Part shown: piece by piece, positions 37,003-46,075 of the stretch
Layout: each line of letters opens with the position of its first letter
How positions within the stretch are numbered: the stretch's first letter is position 1
Origin: Komarekiella atlantica HA4396-MV6
GTDB lineage: Bacteria; Cyanobacteriota; Cyanobacteriia; Cyanobacteriales; Nostocaceae
Length of the DNA stretch: 64,000 nucleotides
Assembly (NCBI GenBank): GCA_019359395.1
Contig: JAHHHK010000030.1
Coordinates: 1 to 64,000 of the forward strand
Reading direction: 5' to 3'
Position numbers and translations under genes: made by a program
The notes under the pieces: model-generated
What the model was told of the DNA's origin: nothing
The model's input: only the letters and a program-made list of their open reading frames with translations
Databases searched by the model: none

Positions 37003-38754
37003 ATGGCAAAATCTCGACGAATCGCTAAACTCGGTGCTTACCTGCGTCCCCATTGGCGGGAGGCTACTTTAGGTATTCTTGCTCTATTGTCTGTCAATGG
37101 GCTGGGCGTTTATATACCCTTGTTGATTCGCTCAGCAGTTGACCAACTCTCGGAAACCTTCAGATGGAATCAAGTACTACATTACGTAGTACCAATTATT
37201 TTGCTCAGTTCAGCCATGTGGCTAATGCGTATGGCTTCGCGCATCTGGCTGTTTGGGGTAGGGCGTCAAGTGGAATTTGACCTGAAACAACGGATTTTCC
37301 AGCACTTACTTAAGCTAGAACCGTCTTATTTTGCCAGCAACACTGCTGGTGATTTAATCAGTAGGGCTACCAGTGATGTGGATAATATCCGGCGATTATT
37401 GGGTTTTGCTGTACTGAGTTTGGCAAATACGGTATTTGCATATACGCTGACGCTCCCAGTGATGTTGTCGATTAGTGTAGATCTGACATTAGCATCACTG
37501 GCAGTTTATCCCTTAATGTTCTTATTGGTGCATCTGTTTAGCAATCGCTTACGTAAACAACAAGCAACAGTGCAAGAGCAACTTTCCGATATCAGTGAAC
37601 TCATCCAAGAGGATATCAGTGGCATGTCCCTGATTAAAATCTACGCCCAAGAAGAAAATGAGCGTCGAGCTTTTGCTAAAAAGAATCAGCAATTGTTGAC
37701 AGCTAATTTGGAACTAGCAAAAAGCCGAAATATCCTGTTTCCCCTGATAAATGGACTAGCCAATGTCAGTTCACTGATCATCATTTGGTTAGGTGCAACG
37801 CGGATGTCTTCTGGAGCGCTTGCTGTTGGCGACTTTTTGGCACTGCTGATTTATGTAGAGCGTTTAGTTTTCCCCACTGCACTTTTAGGATTCACAATTA
37901 CTACTTATCAAAGAGGTGAAGTTAGTATTGACCGTCTTGAATCTATTTTGACTGTCACACCAAAAATTCAAGATGCAAGTGATGCTGTACATCTATCATC
38001 GGCTGAAATTAAAGGGAAACTGACAGCTAAAAATCTCAGCTACACTTACCCTGGTGCTACTACCCCAGCTTTAGAAAATGTCAACTTTACCATTGTTCCG
38101 GGGGAAACAGTGGCAATTGTCGGGGCGATTGGTTCTGGGAAGTCAACTTTAGCGAATGCTTTGCCGCGCTTGTTGGATATTGGAGCAGGGCAGTTGTTTT
38201 TGGATGATTTCGATATTACAAAGATAGCATTGGCAGATTTACGAGGTGCGATCGCCTACGTTCCTCAAGATAGCTTTCTATTTAGCACCACAATCAAAAA
38301 TAATATCCGCTATGGCGACCCAGTTAGTGAAGCCGAAAATGTAGAAGCCGTTGCTAAACTTGCCCAAATTGATACAGAAATTATTAATTTTCCCCAGCAA
38401 TACGAAACTATCGTTGGTGAACGTGGTATTACTCTTTCCGGCGGTCAGCGACAACGTACTGCTTTGGCTAGGGCAATGCTGGTTAATGCCCCAGTGTTAA
38501 TTTTAGATGATGCTCTCTCCAGCGTAGATAATCAAACAGCAACACAAATCCTGAAAAATCTCTCGACTGGCACACAGCGGAAAACAGTACTTTTTATTAC
38601 ACATCAATTATCTGCTGCTGCTGCCGCTGATCGAATTTTTGTCATGGAAAAAGGAAAAATTGTCCAGATAGGTAATCACTTAGAACTAGTGCAACAACAG
38701 GGTCTTTACAGAACTTTGTGGAGCCAGCATCAAGTCGAGGAATTGCTACGTTAG
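37003..38754 (+). CDS. ABC exporter, fused permease/ATPase (MsbA/MdlB type)
   Basis: The 583-residue half-transporter has six membrane helices in residues 15-310 (type IV exporter fold, with FDLKQRIFQHLLKLEPSYF and SRATSDVDNIRRLLGF). The ATPase follows with Walker A GAIGSGKST near 373-381, the Q-loop AYVPQDSFLFS, signature LSGGQRQR, Walker B VLILDDALSSVD and the switch His in FITHQLSA. As a homodimer it would export a lipid, peptide or drug; the substrate is unknown. The HupE-like gene follows after 54 bp on the same strand, possibly co-transcribed. Confidence 0.93.
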   Translation: MAKSRRIAKLGAYLRPHWREATLGILALLSVNGLGVYIPLLIRSAVDQLSETFRWNQVLHYVVPIILLSSAMWLMRMASRIWLFGVGRQVEFDLKQRIFQHLLKLEPSYFASNTAGDLISRATSDVDNIRRLLGFAVLSLANTVFAYTLTLPVMLSISVDLTLASLAVYPLMFLLVHLFSNRLRKQQATVQEQLSDISELIQEDISGMSLIKIYAQEENERRAFAKKNQQLLTANLELAKSRNILFPLINGLANVSSLIIIWLGATRMSSGALAVGDFLALLIYVERLVFPTALLGFTITTYQRGEVSIDRLESILTVTPKIQDASDAVHLSSAEIKGKLTAKNLSYTYPGATTPALENVNFTIVPGETVAIVGAIGSGKSTLANALPRLLDIGAGQLFLDDFDITKIALADLRGAIAYVPQDSFLFSTTIKNNIRYGDPVSEAENVEAVAKLAQIDTEIINFPQQYETIVGERGITLSGGQRQRTALARAMLVNAPVLILDDALSSVDNQTATQILKNLSTGTQRKTVLFITHQLSAAAAADRIFVMEKGKIVQIGNHLELVQQQGLYRTLWSQHQVEELLR

Positions 38755-38808
38755 TTTTTTGAAGATTTGGGTAGTATAAATTACCGAAAAACTAATTTGG
38801 CGTAAATA

Positions 38809-39459
38809 ATGTATAAGATTCCATTATCCAAATCTCCCAATGCAAGAGATTTCACTGAATCTAAGTTAGAGCGTCGTCATATTGGAGCGATCGCAGCTCT
38901 TGTTTTAATTAGCCTACTGAGTTCGTTGAGTGAAACGCCTGATGATCATACCATCTCTAATTGCTGGGAAGGCTTTCTTTGGGGAATGGCAGAGCCAGTA
39001 ATTAGCTTGAATTGTTTGACTGGTATCGTTGCTATTGGTTTACTTGCGGCTGGGGTTGTTCGTGGCGGTGTAATGGCTGCATGTTTTGGATTAGCTGCAC
39101 TTTCTGGCATGGGAATCCATTTATTACAGCTAAATTTACCAAGTGTAGAAATTATTATCGCTATTTTGGCGATCGCTTCTGGCACTATGTTGGTAATGCC
39201 ACAACACAACTTCTTGATTCTTGCCTTACTAAGCATAACTGCTGGTTTGTTTCAGGGTTACGCTCATGCAGAATCAATTATTAGCATAGAAGTAATGCCA
39301 CTGTTAGCCTATATCCTAGGTATTACTTTTACTCAGTTTGCTGTTTTTATGAGCGCTAGAGAAATTAGTAACGCACTGGGTATTTCGAGAATTCGCATTG
39401 CTGGTTTTGCTTTTTGTACGATTGGTATCGTGTTTTTAAGCAATTCAATAATCTACTAA
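38809..39459 (+). CDS. HupE/UreJ family metal (Ni/Co) transporter
   Basis: The 216-residue protein has about six membrane helices. HupE/UreJ features include the small-residue-rich GIVAIGLLAAGVVRGG and AACFGLAALSGMGIHLLQL. The His/Glu-bearing segment AGLFQGYAHAESI, together with the early DDHTISNCWEGFLWG, supplies candidate metal ligands. Such proteins carry nickel or cobalt into the cell. The usual cobalamin riboswitch is not present in the 54-bp gap upstream, so regulation may follow the ABC gene before it. The N-terminal 25 residues are polar and cytosolic. Confidence 0.8.
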   Translation: MYKIPLSKSPNARDFTESKLERRHIGAIAALVLISLLSSLSETPDDHTISNCWEGFLWGMAEPVISLNCLTGIVAIGLLAAGVVRGGVMAACFGLAALSGMGIHLLQLNLPSVEIIIAILAIASGTMLVMPQHNFLILALLSITAGLFQGYAHAESIISIEVMPLLAYILGITFTQFAVFMSAREISNALGISRIRIAGFAFCTIGIVFLSNSIIY

Positions 39460-39567
39460 ATAAAATATATTTGGTTAATTGGTCGAGTTTTTTAGATTTC
39501 AGCAATAGATAATGGGTAATTGCTTTCAGAAAAAGGTGGAAGTAATTACCCATTCGGAACTTTTCAT

Positions 39568-40251
39568 TTAAAAAGCTCCAATCCGTCCAAATAACACGTA
39601 GAAAGTTTTCGCAATCAACAACAAGTCATACAGTGGATACCAATTTTCTTGATATCGCAAGTCTAAATCAACTATTTGTTCAAAATCTTTGACTTGAGAA
39701 CGACCACTAACTTGCCATTCGCCTGTTAAACCAGGCTTGACATTTAAACGTTTCCAGTGACGCTGAGTGTATTTCGTTACTTCATCACCAGTAGGTGGGC
39801 GTGTGCCGACTAAACTCATTTCGCCTACCAGAACATTCCAAAACTGAGGTAGTTCGTCTAAGCTTGTGCTTCGTAAAAAGCGCCCTACCTTTGTGATGCG
39901 GAAATCATTCTTGTTTTTAAAGATGAGTCCGTTAGCTTCGTTACTCACTAAAGATTTTAATTGCTCCGCATCACTAACCATTGAGCGGAATTTCCGAATC
40001 CGAAAGGTATTACCTTGGAGTCCGTAGCGTTCTTGAGTGAAGAAAATTGAACCAGGACTATCGATTTTAATTGCGATCGCGATCGGCACAAACAAAATCG
40101 CTAAAATTAATAGTCCTACTAAACTCCCCACAATGTCCAAACAACGCTTAAATTTAGACTGTACCGAGGGGTGAGTGACATATTGTAATTCCCATATTTG
40201 AGAATTCGCATTTGGAAAAATGCTTGTTAGTGGTGTTTGGTACATTGCCAA
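39568..40251 (-). CDS. Polyprenyl-phosphate sugar-1-phosphate transferase (exopolysaccharide initiation)
   Basis: The 227-residue protein is a short-form bacterial sugar transferase. It has one membrane or re-entrant helix (residues about 37-65, VGLLILAILFVPIAIAIKI), the basic FRIRKFRSMV, RSTSLDELPQFWNVLVGEMS, LVGTRPP and KPGLTGEWQVSGRS. The catalytic Asp-Glu pair lies in SLDELPQ. It moves a hexose-1-phosphate from a UDP-sugar to the lipid carrier, the first step of polysaccharide assembly. It lacks the extra N-terminal helices of WcaJ-type enzymes. No other polysaccharide genes flank it, though an exosortase/HpsJ locus lies 7 kb to the right. Confidence 0.92.
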   Translation of the reverse strand: MAMYQTPLTSIFPNANSQIWELQYVTHPSVQSKFKRCLDIVGSLVGLLILAILFVPIAIAIKIDSPGSIFFTQERYGLQGNTFRIRKFRSMVSDAEQLKSLVSNEANGLIFKNKNDFRITKVGRFLRSTSLDELPQFWNVLVGEMSLVGTRPPTGDEVTKYTQRHWKRLNVKPGLTGEWQVSGRSQVKDFEQIVDLDLRYQENWYPLYDLLLIAKTFYVLFGRIGAF

Positions 40252-41254
40252 GTCAAATAAATATATTAAGCAACAAAAGTATAATTACTTAGCTCTACTA
40301 TGACTATAGACTTAGCGTTATTGAAAGTAATTCATCTTTACCGTATATTTACTTAATCTTCATCAAGATTCGGGGATCACGAGTTTATATAAATTTACGA
40401 TAAACCTAATTAAGTATATCTTAGGAGAGATGACTAATTATTTTAAGTGAAAATAATAAAATCTTAGTGTTAAATTTGGCTATTAAGTCAGTAAACAAAG
40501 TTAAAGGTTAAATTAGTCTCAAGCTGCATTCAGTCTTCTTAGTAAAAGAACAGTCAAAATATCTTTAATCCCGTCACAAACCCCACGGCTAAAGCTGGAG
40601 CTTTGAAAAAGTTCATTTGACTAGCTTAAGTCTTAAGTCCTAACTTACTACGTTCAAGGCAAGAGTTAAAGACCTACTGAGAAATATATAGCTAGTTTCT
40701 CGCTCTAGAACCGAACTATTAAATATCTGTATAAGAAAGGAAGTGTAGCTTAGATAGTTGCAGACCTTAAATAGCCTCAGTAAGGCACGAGCATCAGCTA
40801 ATATTACCCAAAAGAAGAGACTTTATGTCCAAAATATTTATAATTGATATCAAAAAAAGACCGTAAATTGTCTCTACCATCCACCAGAGTCTACAACGAA
40901 AACCGCTTAAGAGAGTTCTTTAATCTCCCGTTTACTTAACAACAAGTAATATTTTTGAATATAACTTCGTATAAATATCTAACAAAAATACAAGGAGTAA
41001 ACAAAACAAATCTTCCAAAGATAGATTTTATTACTCAAAGTATGAGATAGCCTGTCTTGCACTATACAAATAATAGATGCAAGTTAACTTCAGGCAACTA
41101 AATTATAAGTTCGCGGCACAATAATGCCTCTATAATTAAGCAAAAGACACCAAATAACAAAATGACTATTTGGTGTTTGTAATAGTATTAAATTATTCCA
41201 AATTCTATTAGTAATTTTACTATGATAATCTTTCAAAAATAGGGTGGTAAATAA
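40252..41254. other. One-kilobase A+T-rich gap without protein genes
   Basis: No open frame of credible length is present on either strand, apart from the terminator-like hairpin at 41147. The DNA is very A+T-rich, with short clusters such as GTCACAAACCCCACGGC at 40573. It may include the long leader of the sugar transferase gene and an uncharacterised transcript ending at 41176. Confidence 0.4.
41147..41176 (+). terminator. Terminator-like hairpin with a 10-bp perfect stem
   Basis: ACACCAAATA at 41147-41156 pairs exactly with TATTTGGTGT at 41167-41176 around a 10-nt loop. The 3' side continues TTGTAATAG, so the U-tract is weak. No protein gene lies upstream on the plus strand for 900 bp. 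It lies 78 bp before the small coiled-coil gene. Confidence 0.5.
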
Positions 41255-41554
41255 ATGATTTCAGCAGGTATTGAAGTAAAAATTAGTCGATTGGAATCCA
41301 TTGTTGAGCAAATTGGGGAAGCGGTACTTTCTACAACTGAGACAATTGAACGTCTCGCAGAAAGATTGGAGACTCTCAGTGTGCAAGTCGAAGCACAGGG
41401 AAAGCAGGTTCAGCAACAGGGCTATCAAATTTTTGCCTTGTGTGATGCTGTACAAACCCTTGCTGAATCTCAGGATAGTTCACTGCAAAAACTCAACCAA
41501 CTAACAAAAACTTTAGATCAACTTACGTCATTAATTCAAGGAGCAGATGATTAA
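41255..41554 (+). CDS. Small coiled-coil protein, function unknown
   Basis: The 99-residue protein starts MISAGIEVKISRLESIVEQI and is helical throughout. Continuous heptads (IERLAERLETLSVQVEAQGK, then QVQQQGYQIFALCDAVQTLA) predict a long coiled coil, with a single Cys at about residue 67. It resembles a large Nostoc family of short coiled-coil proteins of unknown role, one decayed member of which is at 34633. Such proteins often lie near TA or mobile sequences, but nothing of that sort is adjacent here. No membrane segment is present. Confidence 0.72.
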   Translation: MISAGIEVKISRLESIVEQIGEAVLSTTETIERLAERLETLSVQVEAQGKQVQQQGYQIFALCDAVQTLAESQDSSLQKLNQLTKTLDQLTSLIQGADD

Positions 41555-41589
41555 TAGTTATCAGTTATCAAGCTAAAAAATGGTTATTA

Positions 41590-42267
41590 TTAAACTCTCA
41601 ACTGAGTTACAGCAATGTTGCCAGAAAAGCATACATCTACATCGCTGCCAGGAGTGCGATCGCGTTTGCCATATTCCCCTACATAATAAAAGTTTTCGCC
41701 ATCAATACGATAGTTGACTGGTAAAGGTTTGGTACAAGGTTGACAAAATACCACTTCAGGAGAAGGTTCTCCCGGTTGCAGATGTGGTAAATTCACATTC
41801 CAGTAGCTTCCCGGTTCTAAAGGACGCTTGAGTAAGTCCGCTAAAACCTCAGCAGTCAAATTTGCAGCCATATCCCAATCAAAATTCAGCTTGGCTTTGC
41901 GATAGTGAGAAATGGCTATTCCTGGAATACCATGCATTGCGGCTTCCCGCACAGCAGCAACAGTTCCAGAAATATAAGCATCCACTCCTAAGTTACCCCC
42001 AGCGTTAATACCTGACAAAACAAATTTGACATCTTTGCTAATTTGTGTTATTGCAATTCTGACGCAATCAGCGGGAGTGCCAGCGATCGCATACTCTGTA
42101 TCAGAACGTCGTTGGAGGTTAATGGGGCGAGTTGTGGTAACTTGATGCCCACAGCCCGATTGATGGTCTTTAGGAGCCGCGATAATCGCATTACCGTTAA
42201 CAGCTTTGACTAGGGCTTGAATACCAGGAGCATCGATTCCATCGTCGTTAGTTAAGATTAGGGTCAT
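41590..42267 (-). CDS. surE: 5'/3'-nucleotidase SurE
   Basis: The 225-residue protein starts MTLILTNDDGIDAPGIQALV. It has the SurE metal-site signature TNDDGIDAPG (Asp8-Asp9) and IAAPKDHQSGCGHQVT with the second metal residues. VLSGINAGGNLGVDAYISGT follows, with the conserved Ser and Asn. SurE is a cytosolic phosphatase acting on nucleoside 5'- and 3'-monophosphates and short polyphosphate, linked to stationary-phase survival. It is slightly shorter than the 250-270 residues of many homologues but appears complete. The gene faces away from the leader of the Psb32-type gene. Confidence 0.95.
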   Translation of the reverse strand: MTLILTNDDGIDAPGIQALVKAVNGNAIIAAPKDHQSGCGHQVTTTRPINLQRRSDTEYAIAGTPADCVRIAITQISKDVKFVLSGINAGGNLGVDAYISGTVAAVREAAMHGIPGIAISHYRKAKLNFDWDMAANLTAEVLADLLKRPLEPGSYWNVNLPHLQPGEPSPEVVFCQPCTKPLPVNYRIDGENFYYVGEYGKRDRTPGSDVDVCFSGNIAVTQLRV

Positions 42268-42407
42268 ACATTTAACAAGCAGAAAAATCTAGTTAATGCG
42301 CCTCAATCAGTATGGCAGGGAGATTTATTCGCAGATATAAAAAAATGTAAGCAATTACGCCAAAAATTTTCATAATTATGATAAAGTTTCCAGATGGTTT
42401 GCAAATT

Positions 42408-42453
42408 CCGCCCTAAATATTTGGGTTAATCCCCAAAAAGGGCGGTATTTTTT
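42408..42453 (+). terminator. Strong intrinsic terminator in the surE/Psb32 intergenic region
   Basis: CCGCCCT (42408-42414) pairs with AGGGCGG (42439-42445), with an inner stem TTTGGG-TTAA-TCCCCAAA between. TATTTTTT follows directly, the textbook U-tract. On the plus strand no protein gene lies upstream, because surE runs the other way. It therefore ends either a small RNA starting in 42268-42400 or an attenuated leader of the 42651 gene. The rest of the 42268-42650 gap contains no gene. Confidence 0.8.
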
Positions 42454-42650
42454 GTCAGTATTTGTATAATTAGCGTTGGTAGTTAACGCTTCCAGTTACA
42501 ATCAAGACAGATTTGTGCAATAAAAATTCTCGAAAAAGGTTTATTCGCTAGCTGTATTAGAAATTTCTGAGTTGAGAAAAACGTGAATCAGGTGATTTTT
42601 ACAGCGGTTGTGTAGTATTTTTGGTGCAAGTCTGTCTTAGAGTTCATACG

Positions 42651-43388
42651 ATGAAACAGCTCCTCAAGCAAGTATTTAGCAGTAAAAAACACCATTATTG
42701 GCTAGTTCTACCTTTTGTGACGTTCATTCTAGCGGCTTCGCTGTTTGTCACACCTGCTTTAGCCACAGGTGTGTATCAAATGCCCAACCTCGCAGCAGAC
42801 AATAGCACCTGGATTATAGATCAAGGTGAAATTGTCAGCCGTCTGAATGAAGGTAAAATTGGCAGTACCTTCGAGAATTTAGCAAAGCAAACTGGCAATG
42901 AAGTTAGAATTGTCACCGTTCGCCGTCTAGACTATGGGGAAACACCAGAAAGCTTTGCCAAAGCATTATTTGAAAAATGGTTTCCCACAAAAGCAGCTCA
43001 AGCCAATCAAACCTTATTAGTGCTGGATACAGTTACCAATGGTACCGCCATTATTACTGGAGATAAAGTCAAGTCATTGCTGACAGATTCTATTGCCGAG
43101 AGTGTAGCTACTGAAACAGTGAGTGCGCCATTACGGGACGGTAACAAATACAATCAGGCATTTTTAGATGCTAGCGATCGCTTAGTCGCCGTCCTTTCTG
43201 GCAATCCTGATCCAGGGCCACCCAAAATCGCTGACAAAGTTCAGGTAGAGGGCACTTTTAAAAAAGCAGGAGAAACCGACCGAGGTAACGCTACTGCTTG
43301 GGTAGTAGGACTGTTAATTGCTGCCACTGTTATCCCAATGGCAACTTACTATATCTACCAGATAAATCAGCCATCATCTAATGGGTAG
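42651..43388 (+). CDS. psb32: TPM-domain protein, Psb32 type (photosystem II repair)
   Basis: The start is taken at ATG 42651 (MKQLLKQVFSSKKHHYW), giving 245 residues. A signal-anchor (about 20-40) is followed by an Ala-x-Ala-like site at TPALATG. The TPM domain spans about 45-190, with STWIIDQGEIVSRLNEGKIG and EVRIVTVRRLDYGE. A C-terminal membrane helix lies at about 213-233. Psb32 in Synechocystis protects photosystem II from photodamage and speeds repair on the lumenal side; TPM domains show acid phosphatase-like activity in plants. An intrinsic terminator about 200 bp upstream may lie in its leader. Confidence 0.88.
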   Translation: MKQLLKQVFSSKKHHYWLVLPFVTFILAASLFVTPALATGVYQMPNLAADNSTWIIDQGEIVSRLNEGKIGSTFENLAKQTGNEVRIVTVRRLDYGETPESFAKALFEKWFPTKAAQANQTLLVLDTVTNGTAIITGDKVKSLLTDSIAESVATETVSAPLRDGNKYNQAFLDASDRLVAVLSGNPDPGPPKIADKVQVEGTFKKAGETDRGNATAWVVGLLIAATVIPMATYYIYQINQPSSNG

Positions 43389-43431
43389 TGTGAAAGAATA
43401 AGGGATGAAATTTGATACTTCATCCTTCTTT

Positions 43432-43821
43432 CTAATCTTGAATATACTCTTGCTCTGTCAATAAAGCCATCTCAGCTCGAACAAATTCTCTACCCAAATA
43501 GGCTGCATGATCTAACTGAGTTACTGGACAGGGCTGAGTTTCTTCAAAAACCTTCACACAAAGTTCTTTCGCCGTCCTCCCACTAAAAACTGTTGTGTGA
43601 GTTCGTTCAACCTTTCCCCGCGCAGGAATTACCTTCCCTGTTTTTGGATCGACAGCTAAGCCACGCTCATCAATCACATTTGTGAAATGCTTGGCATAAA
43701 TTAACTTTGCTTCTTGATCCAAGTAGATAATGAAATATCCACCGGGGTCAAGGTCAATATGACGCCCAGAAAGTTTATTATCAATTGCCGCTAAATCTTC
43801 AACCATCAAATCCATAAGCAT
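43432..43821 (-). CDS. DUF4346 family protein
   Basis: The start is uncertain: ATG candidates complement 43819-43821 and 43813-43815, and a TTG at 43833 is possible. The product of about 129 residues begins MLMDLMVEDLAAIDNKLSGR. It contains HIDLDPGGYFIIYLDQEAKL, AVDPKTGKVIPARGK, GRTAKELCVKVFEETQP and the ending LDHAAYLGREFVRAEMAL. These blocks match the DUF4346 tail seen in cyanobacterial and archaeal dihydropteroate-synthase-related proteins, here free-standing. Function is unknown. It is convergent with the Psb32-type gene, with about 40 bp between the stops. Confidence 0.7.
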   Translation of the reverse strand: MLMDLMVEDLAAIDNKLSGRHIDLDPGGYFIIYLDQEAKLIYAKHFTNVIDERGLAVDPKTGKVIPARGKVERTHTTVFSGRTAKELCVKVFEETQPCPVTQLDHAAYLGREFVRAEMALLTEQEYIQD

Positions 43822-44096
43822 TCTAAAAAGCAAATTTCTTTATTCAAATTTTTACACTCTATATCAAGTGTAATTCCTATCTTCCATAGCATTGTTCATA
43901 TCTTTAAATATATTTTTAAGCATTTTTACTTAAAATTAATTATAAATTCTGCTATAAAATATACCTTTATTTTAGAATGTCAAACTATGCTATGGCGTAA
44001 GTTTACTGAAGTCATAGTTATAAAAAAAACTATATACTCACCTATAAATTAAATTTTAAAGCCTTACTAAAGGCTTACTCACTTTAATTTCTAATC

Positions 44097-44800
44097 ATGA
44101 ATTACATACGAAAAATAGCACTATTCATCGGGGTAGGAGCTACAGTTGCTATGACTCCGTTTGCTGTTCAAGCTCAAACCTGTGCTAATTCCAGCCAAAC
44201 ACCATTGACTAAAACCAGACTCGATCAAATTGCCACTAAGGTATACCACTATCTGAAGTTGGAGTAAAATTTGAACGTTTTGCACTAGCTACAATCAAAC
44301 CGGGTAATCCAATTGCTTCAAACGGGAGGAAGTTTGAATCACGATTAAGGTATAACAAAGTACGCATACTTAATGTACAACCAGATGGGGTAGTTCCGCT
44401 TCCAGTTGTTACGACATTTGCCCCGTTTTTTAGAGAATTCGCAGATGCTATCTTTTATGAGGCAAAGGCAGTAAAGGGTACTTTATTGCCTCCAAGCTAT
44501 CAAGATTATCAAATACTTGGTTTTCTAGATGTTCTTGGTAAAAACCCTGCACGTGCTGCTGGTGAAAACCCAGCAATTGTTTTCATGACTACATCTGACG
44601 TACGTAAAATTAGTAGAAAGACAATTGCTGAAGCTACTAGCAGAGATACAGGAGTTTGGCATTCCATAGCCTGCGAAGTCGCTACACTGTCTGGTAATCT
44701 TCAGCTTGGCGAAGCAGTATTAATAAATCCAGGTGTTTATTTCAGGAGTTTTAGATTCCCAAGAGGTTATGGTGGCCCAGGAACCCCTGGAAGAATTTAG
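44097..44800 (+). pseudogene. Frameshifted secreted protein with possible PD-(D/E)xK nuclease toxin domain
   Basis: From ATG 44097 the frame gives a signal peptide (MNYIRKIALFIGVGATVAM, cleavage after VQAQ) and TPLTKTRLDQIATK, then ends at TAA 44265. A second frame continues smoothly as GIPLSEVGVKFERFALATI to the stop at 44800. A single-base deletion near 44242 joins them. The restored protein has about 235 residues. The central FADAIFYEAKAVKG followed by YQDYQILGFLD has the Asp...Glu-x-Lys...Gln spacing of restriction-endonuclease-fold toxins. It ends PRGYGGPGTPGRI. The fold is inferred from the motif only. Confidence 0.7.
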
Positions 44801-44814
44801 AAGAATCTTAAACG

Positions 44815-45447
44815 ATGTTGATATATTTTGTCAGAGACGAAGGTATTTCTTTAGAACAGCATAGAGGAGTAGAAACAATTGATGCAAATATTCTGCTTCT
44901 CCTTGTTCGATCATCTGTTGAACCAGTCGCCCAAGCGTTTAGCGCCTTAAAGCAGATGAATGTCTGGGTACACAATGCCTATGACCGCGAAATAGACATT
45001 CAGAATGAAAGCATCTTTGTTTTTCAGTTGCGAGGACATCCCTGGAGCTTAATTTATAAACCTCACATTTTTTCGAGACGAATCTATTTGACAGAAGAAG
45101 ATGCTTGCAGTATTTCAGAATTACTAAATACTTCGGCTATTTTCTACGCGGGTAGCGATACTTGTGGCACACTTGAATACCATCTTTATAGTAATGGTGT
45201 TTCCCAAGAAAAACTGTCGTTTGAAGAGGGAATAAGAAAGGAATTTCAGTCTCAACTTCGCCAAGTTGAAGCCAGGAATATTAAAAGTGCATACGCATTT
45301 ACAATGAACTTTATCCGCGAGCAGGATGCTTATATCCCCTGTCTAATTGAGGCGGAAGGTTTAAGTCCAGGTCAACGCACAACTTTACACATTGAGAATT
45401 TGATGCCTAATGAAGTAGAACGGATGGATTACTTAGCACAACAATAA
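44815..45447 (+). CDS. Unknown protein, possible immunity partner of the upstream frameshifted gene
   Basis: The 210-residue soluble protein starts MLIYFVRDEGISLEQHRGVE, 14 bp after the previous stop. It has a mixed alpha/beta N-terminal domain with IFVFQLRGHPWSLIYKP and ISELLNTSAIFYAGSDTCGT then LEYHLYSNGV. A second part runs from KEFQSQLRQVEA to the acidic end. There is no signal peptide or membrane segment. The beta-rich domain and the tight coupling to a putative secreted nuclease are what an immunity protein would look like, but no characterised family is recognised. Confidence 0.65.
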   Translation: MLIYFVRDEGISLEQHRGVETIDANILLLLVRSSVEPVAQAFSALKQMNVWVHNAYDREIDIQNESIFVFQLRGHPWSLIYKPHIFSRRIYLTEEDACSISELLNTSAIFYAGSDTCGTLEYHLYSNGVSQEKLSFEEGIRKEFQSQLRQVEARNIKSAYAFTMNFIREQDAYIPCLIEAEGLSPGQRTTLHIENLMPNEVERMDYLAQQ

Positions 45448-45473
45448 ACTATTAAGATGAGGAGTAATATTCA

Positions 45474-45944
45474 ATGAAATTAGGAAAAAAGGGACTGTCC
45501 CTTATATTTAGCTTATGTTTTGTAGTTATCATCTGCCCCGCAATTCTTGACTCTGTAGCAAAAGCTCAAGAACAGTCAGCTTGTCCATCGGGGCAGGTGA
45601 GGGATTCAAGTGGTTTGTGTAGTTCAAGCAATCAAGGGCAAGAGTCAGAATCTATGGCTAATGCACAAGAATTTTTCCAAAAGGGACGCGAGTTTGATAT
45701 AGAAGGTCAGCATCAAGAGGCTCTTTTTGAATACACGCGAGCAATCGAGCTTGATCCTAACTACGTTGAGGCTTACTTTTATCGGGGTAATGCATTGGCT
45801 TTAGAAGGACAACCACAAAAAGGTATTGAGGATTTACAGAAAGCTGCGGCTATCTTAGAATATCGAGGACAATTAGAATGGGCGGCAGCAATGCGGCAAC
45901 ATGAAGAAATTATTCGCGAAGGCATTCAAGAGGGTGAATTTTGA
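45474..45944 (+). CDS. Secreted TPR-repeat protein
   Basis: The 156-residue protein has a signal peptide (MKLGKKGLSLIFSLCFVVII, cleavage near AKAQ at about residue 32). A short Cys-containing segment (SACPSGQVRDSSGLCSSS) could form a disulfide. Two TPRs follow, with EALFEYTRAIELDPNYVEAY and a helical end. It starts 26 bp after the previous gene with GAGGAG as RBS, so the three genes 44097-45944 look like one operon. The periplasmic location fits the secreted first gene. The partner is unknown. Confidence 0.8.
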   Translation: MKLGKKGLSLIFSLCFVVIICPAILDSVAKAQEQSACPSGQVRDSSGLCSSSNQGQESESMANAQEFFQKGREFDIEGQHQEALFEYTRAIELDPNYVEAYFYRGNALALEGQPQKGIEDLQKAAAILEYRGQLEWAAAMRQHEEIIREGIQEGEF

Positions 45945-46075
45945 CGAATAGTGGTAGAACCGCTGATCAATAACAGCTTAATTTTACAATTTTGGAAAAA
46001 AGGAAAGTAAGCATCTGTTTGCCGAGTAAAGCTTAATTATTCGGCAAATTTTGATATAAAAGTAGTTCCTTTTCC

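Noticed and set aside
38755-38808. Cobalamin riboswitch before the HupE-like gene
   Set aside because: The gap is only 54 bp, too short for the riboswitch, and lacks its conserved box.
44486-44800. Stand-alone 104-residue gene
   Set aside because: The same frame continues upstream to about 44243 and joins the signal-peptide frame through a one-base shift, so it is part of the larger broken gene.
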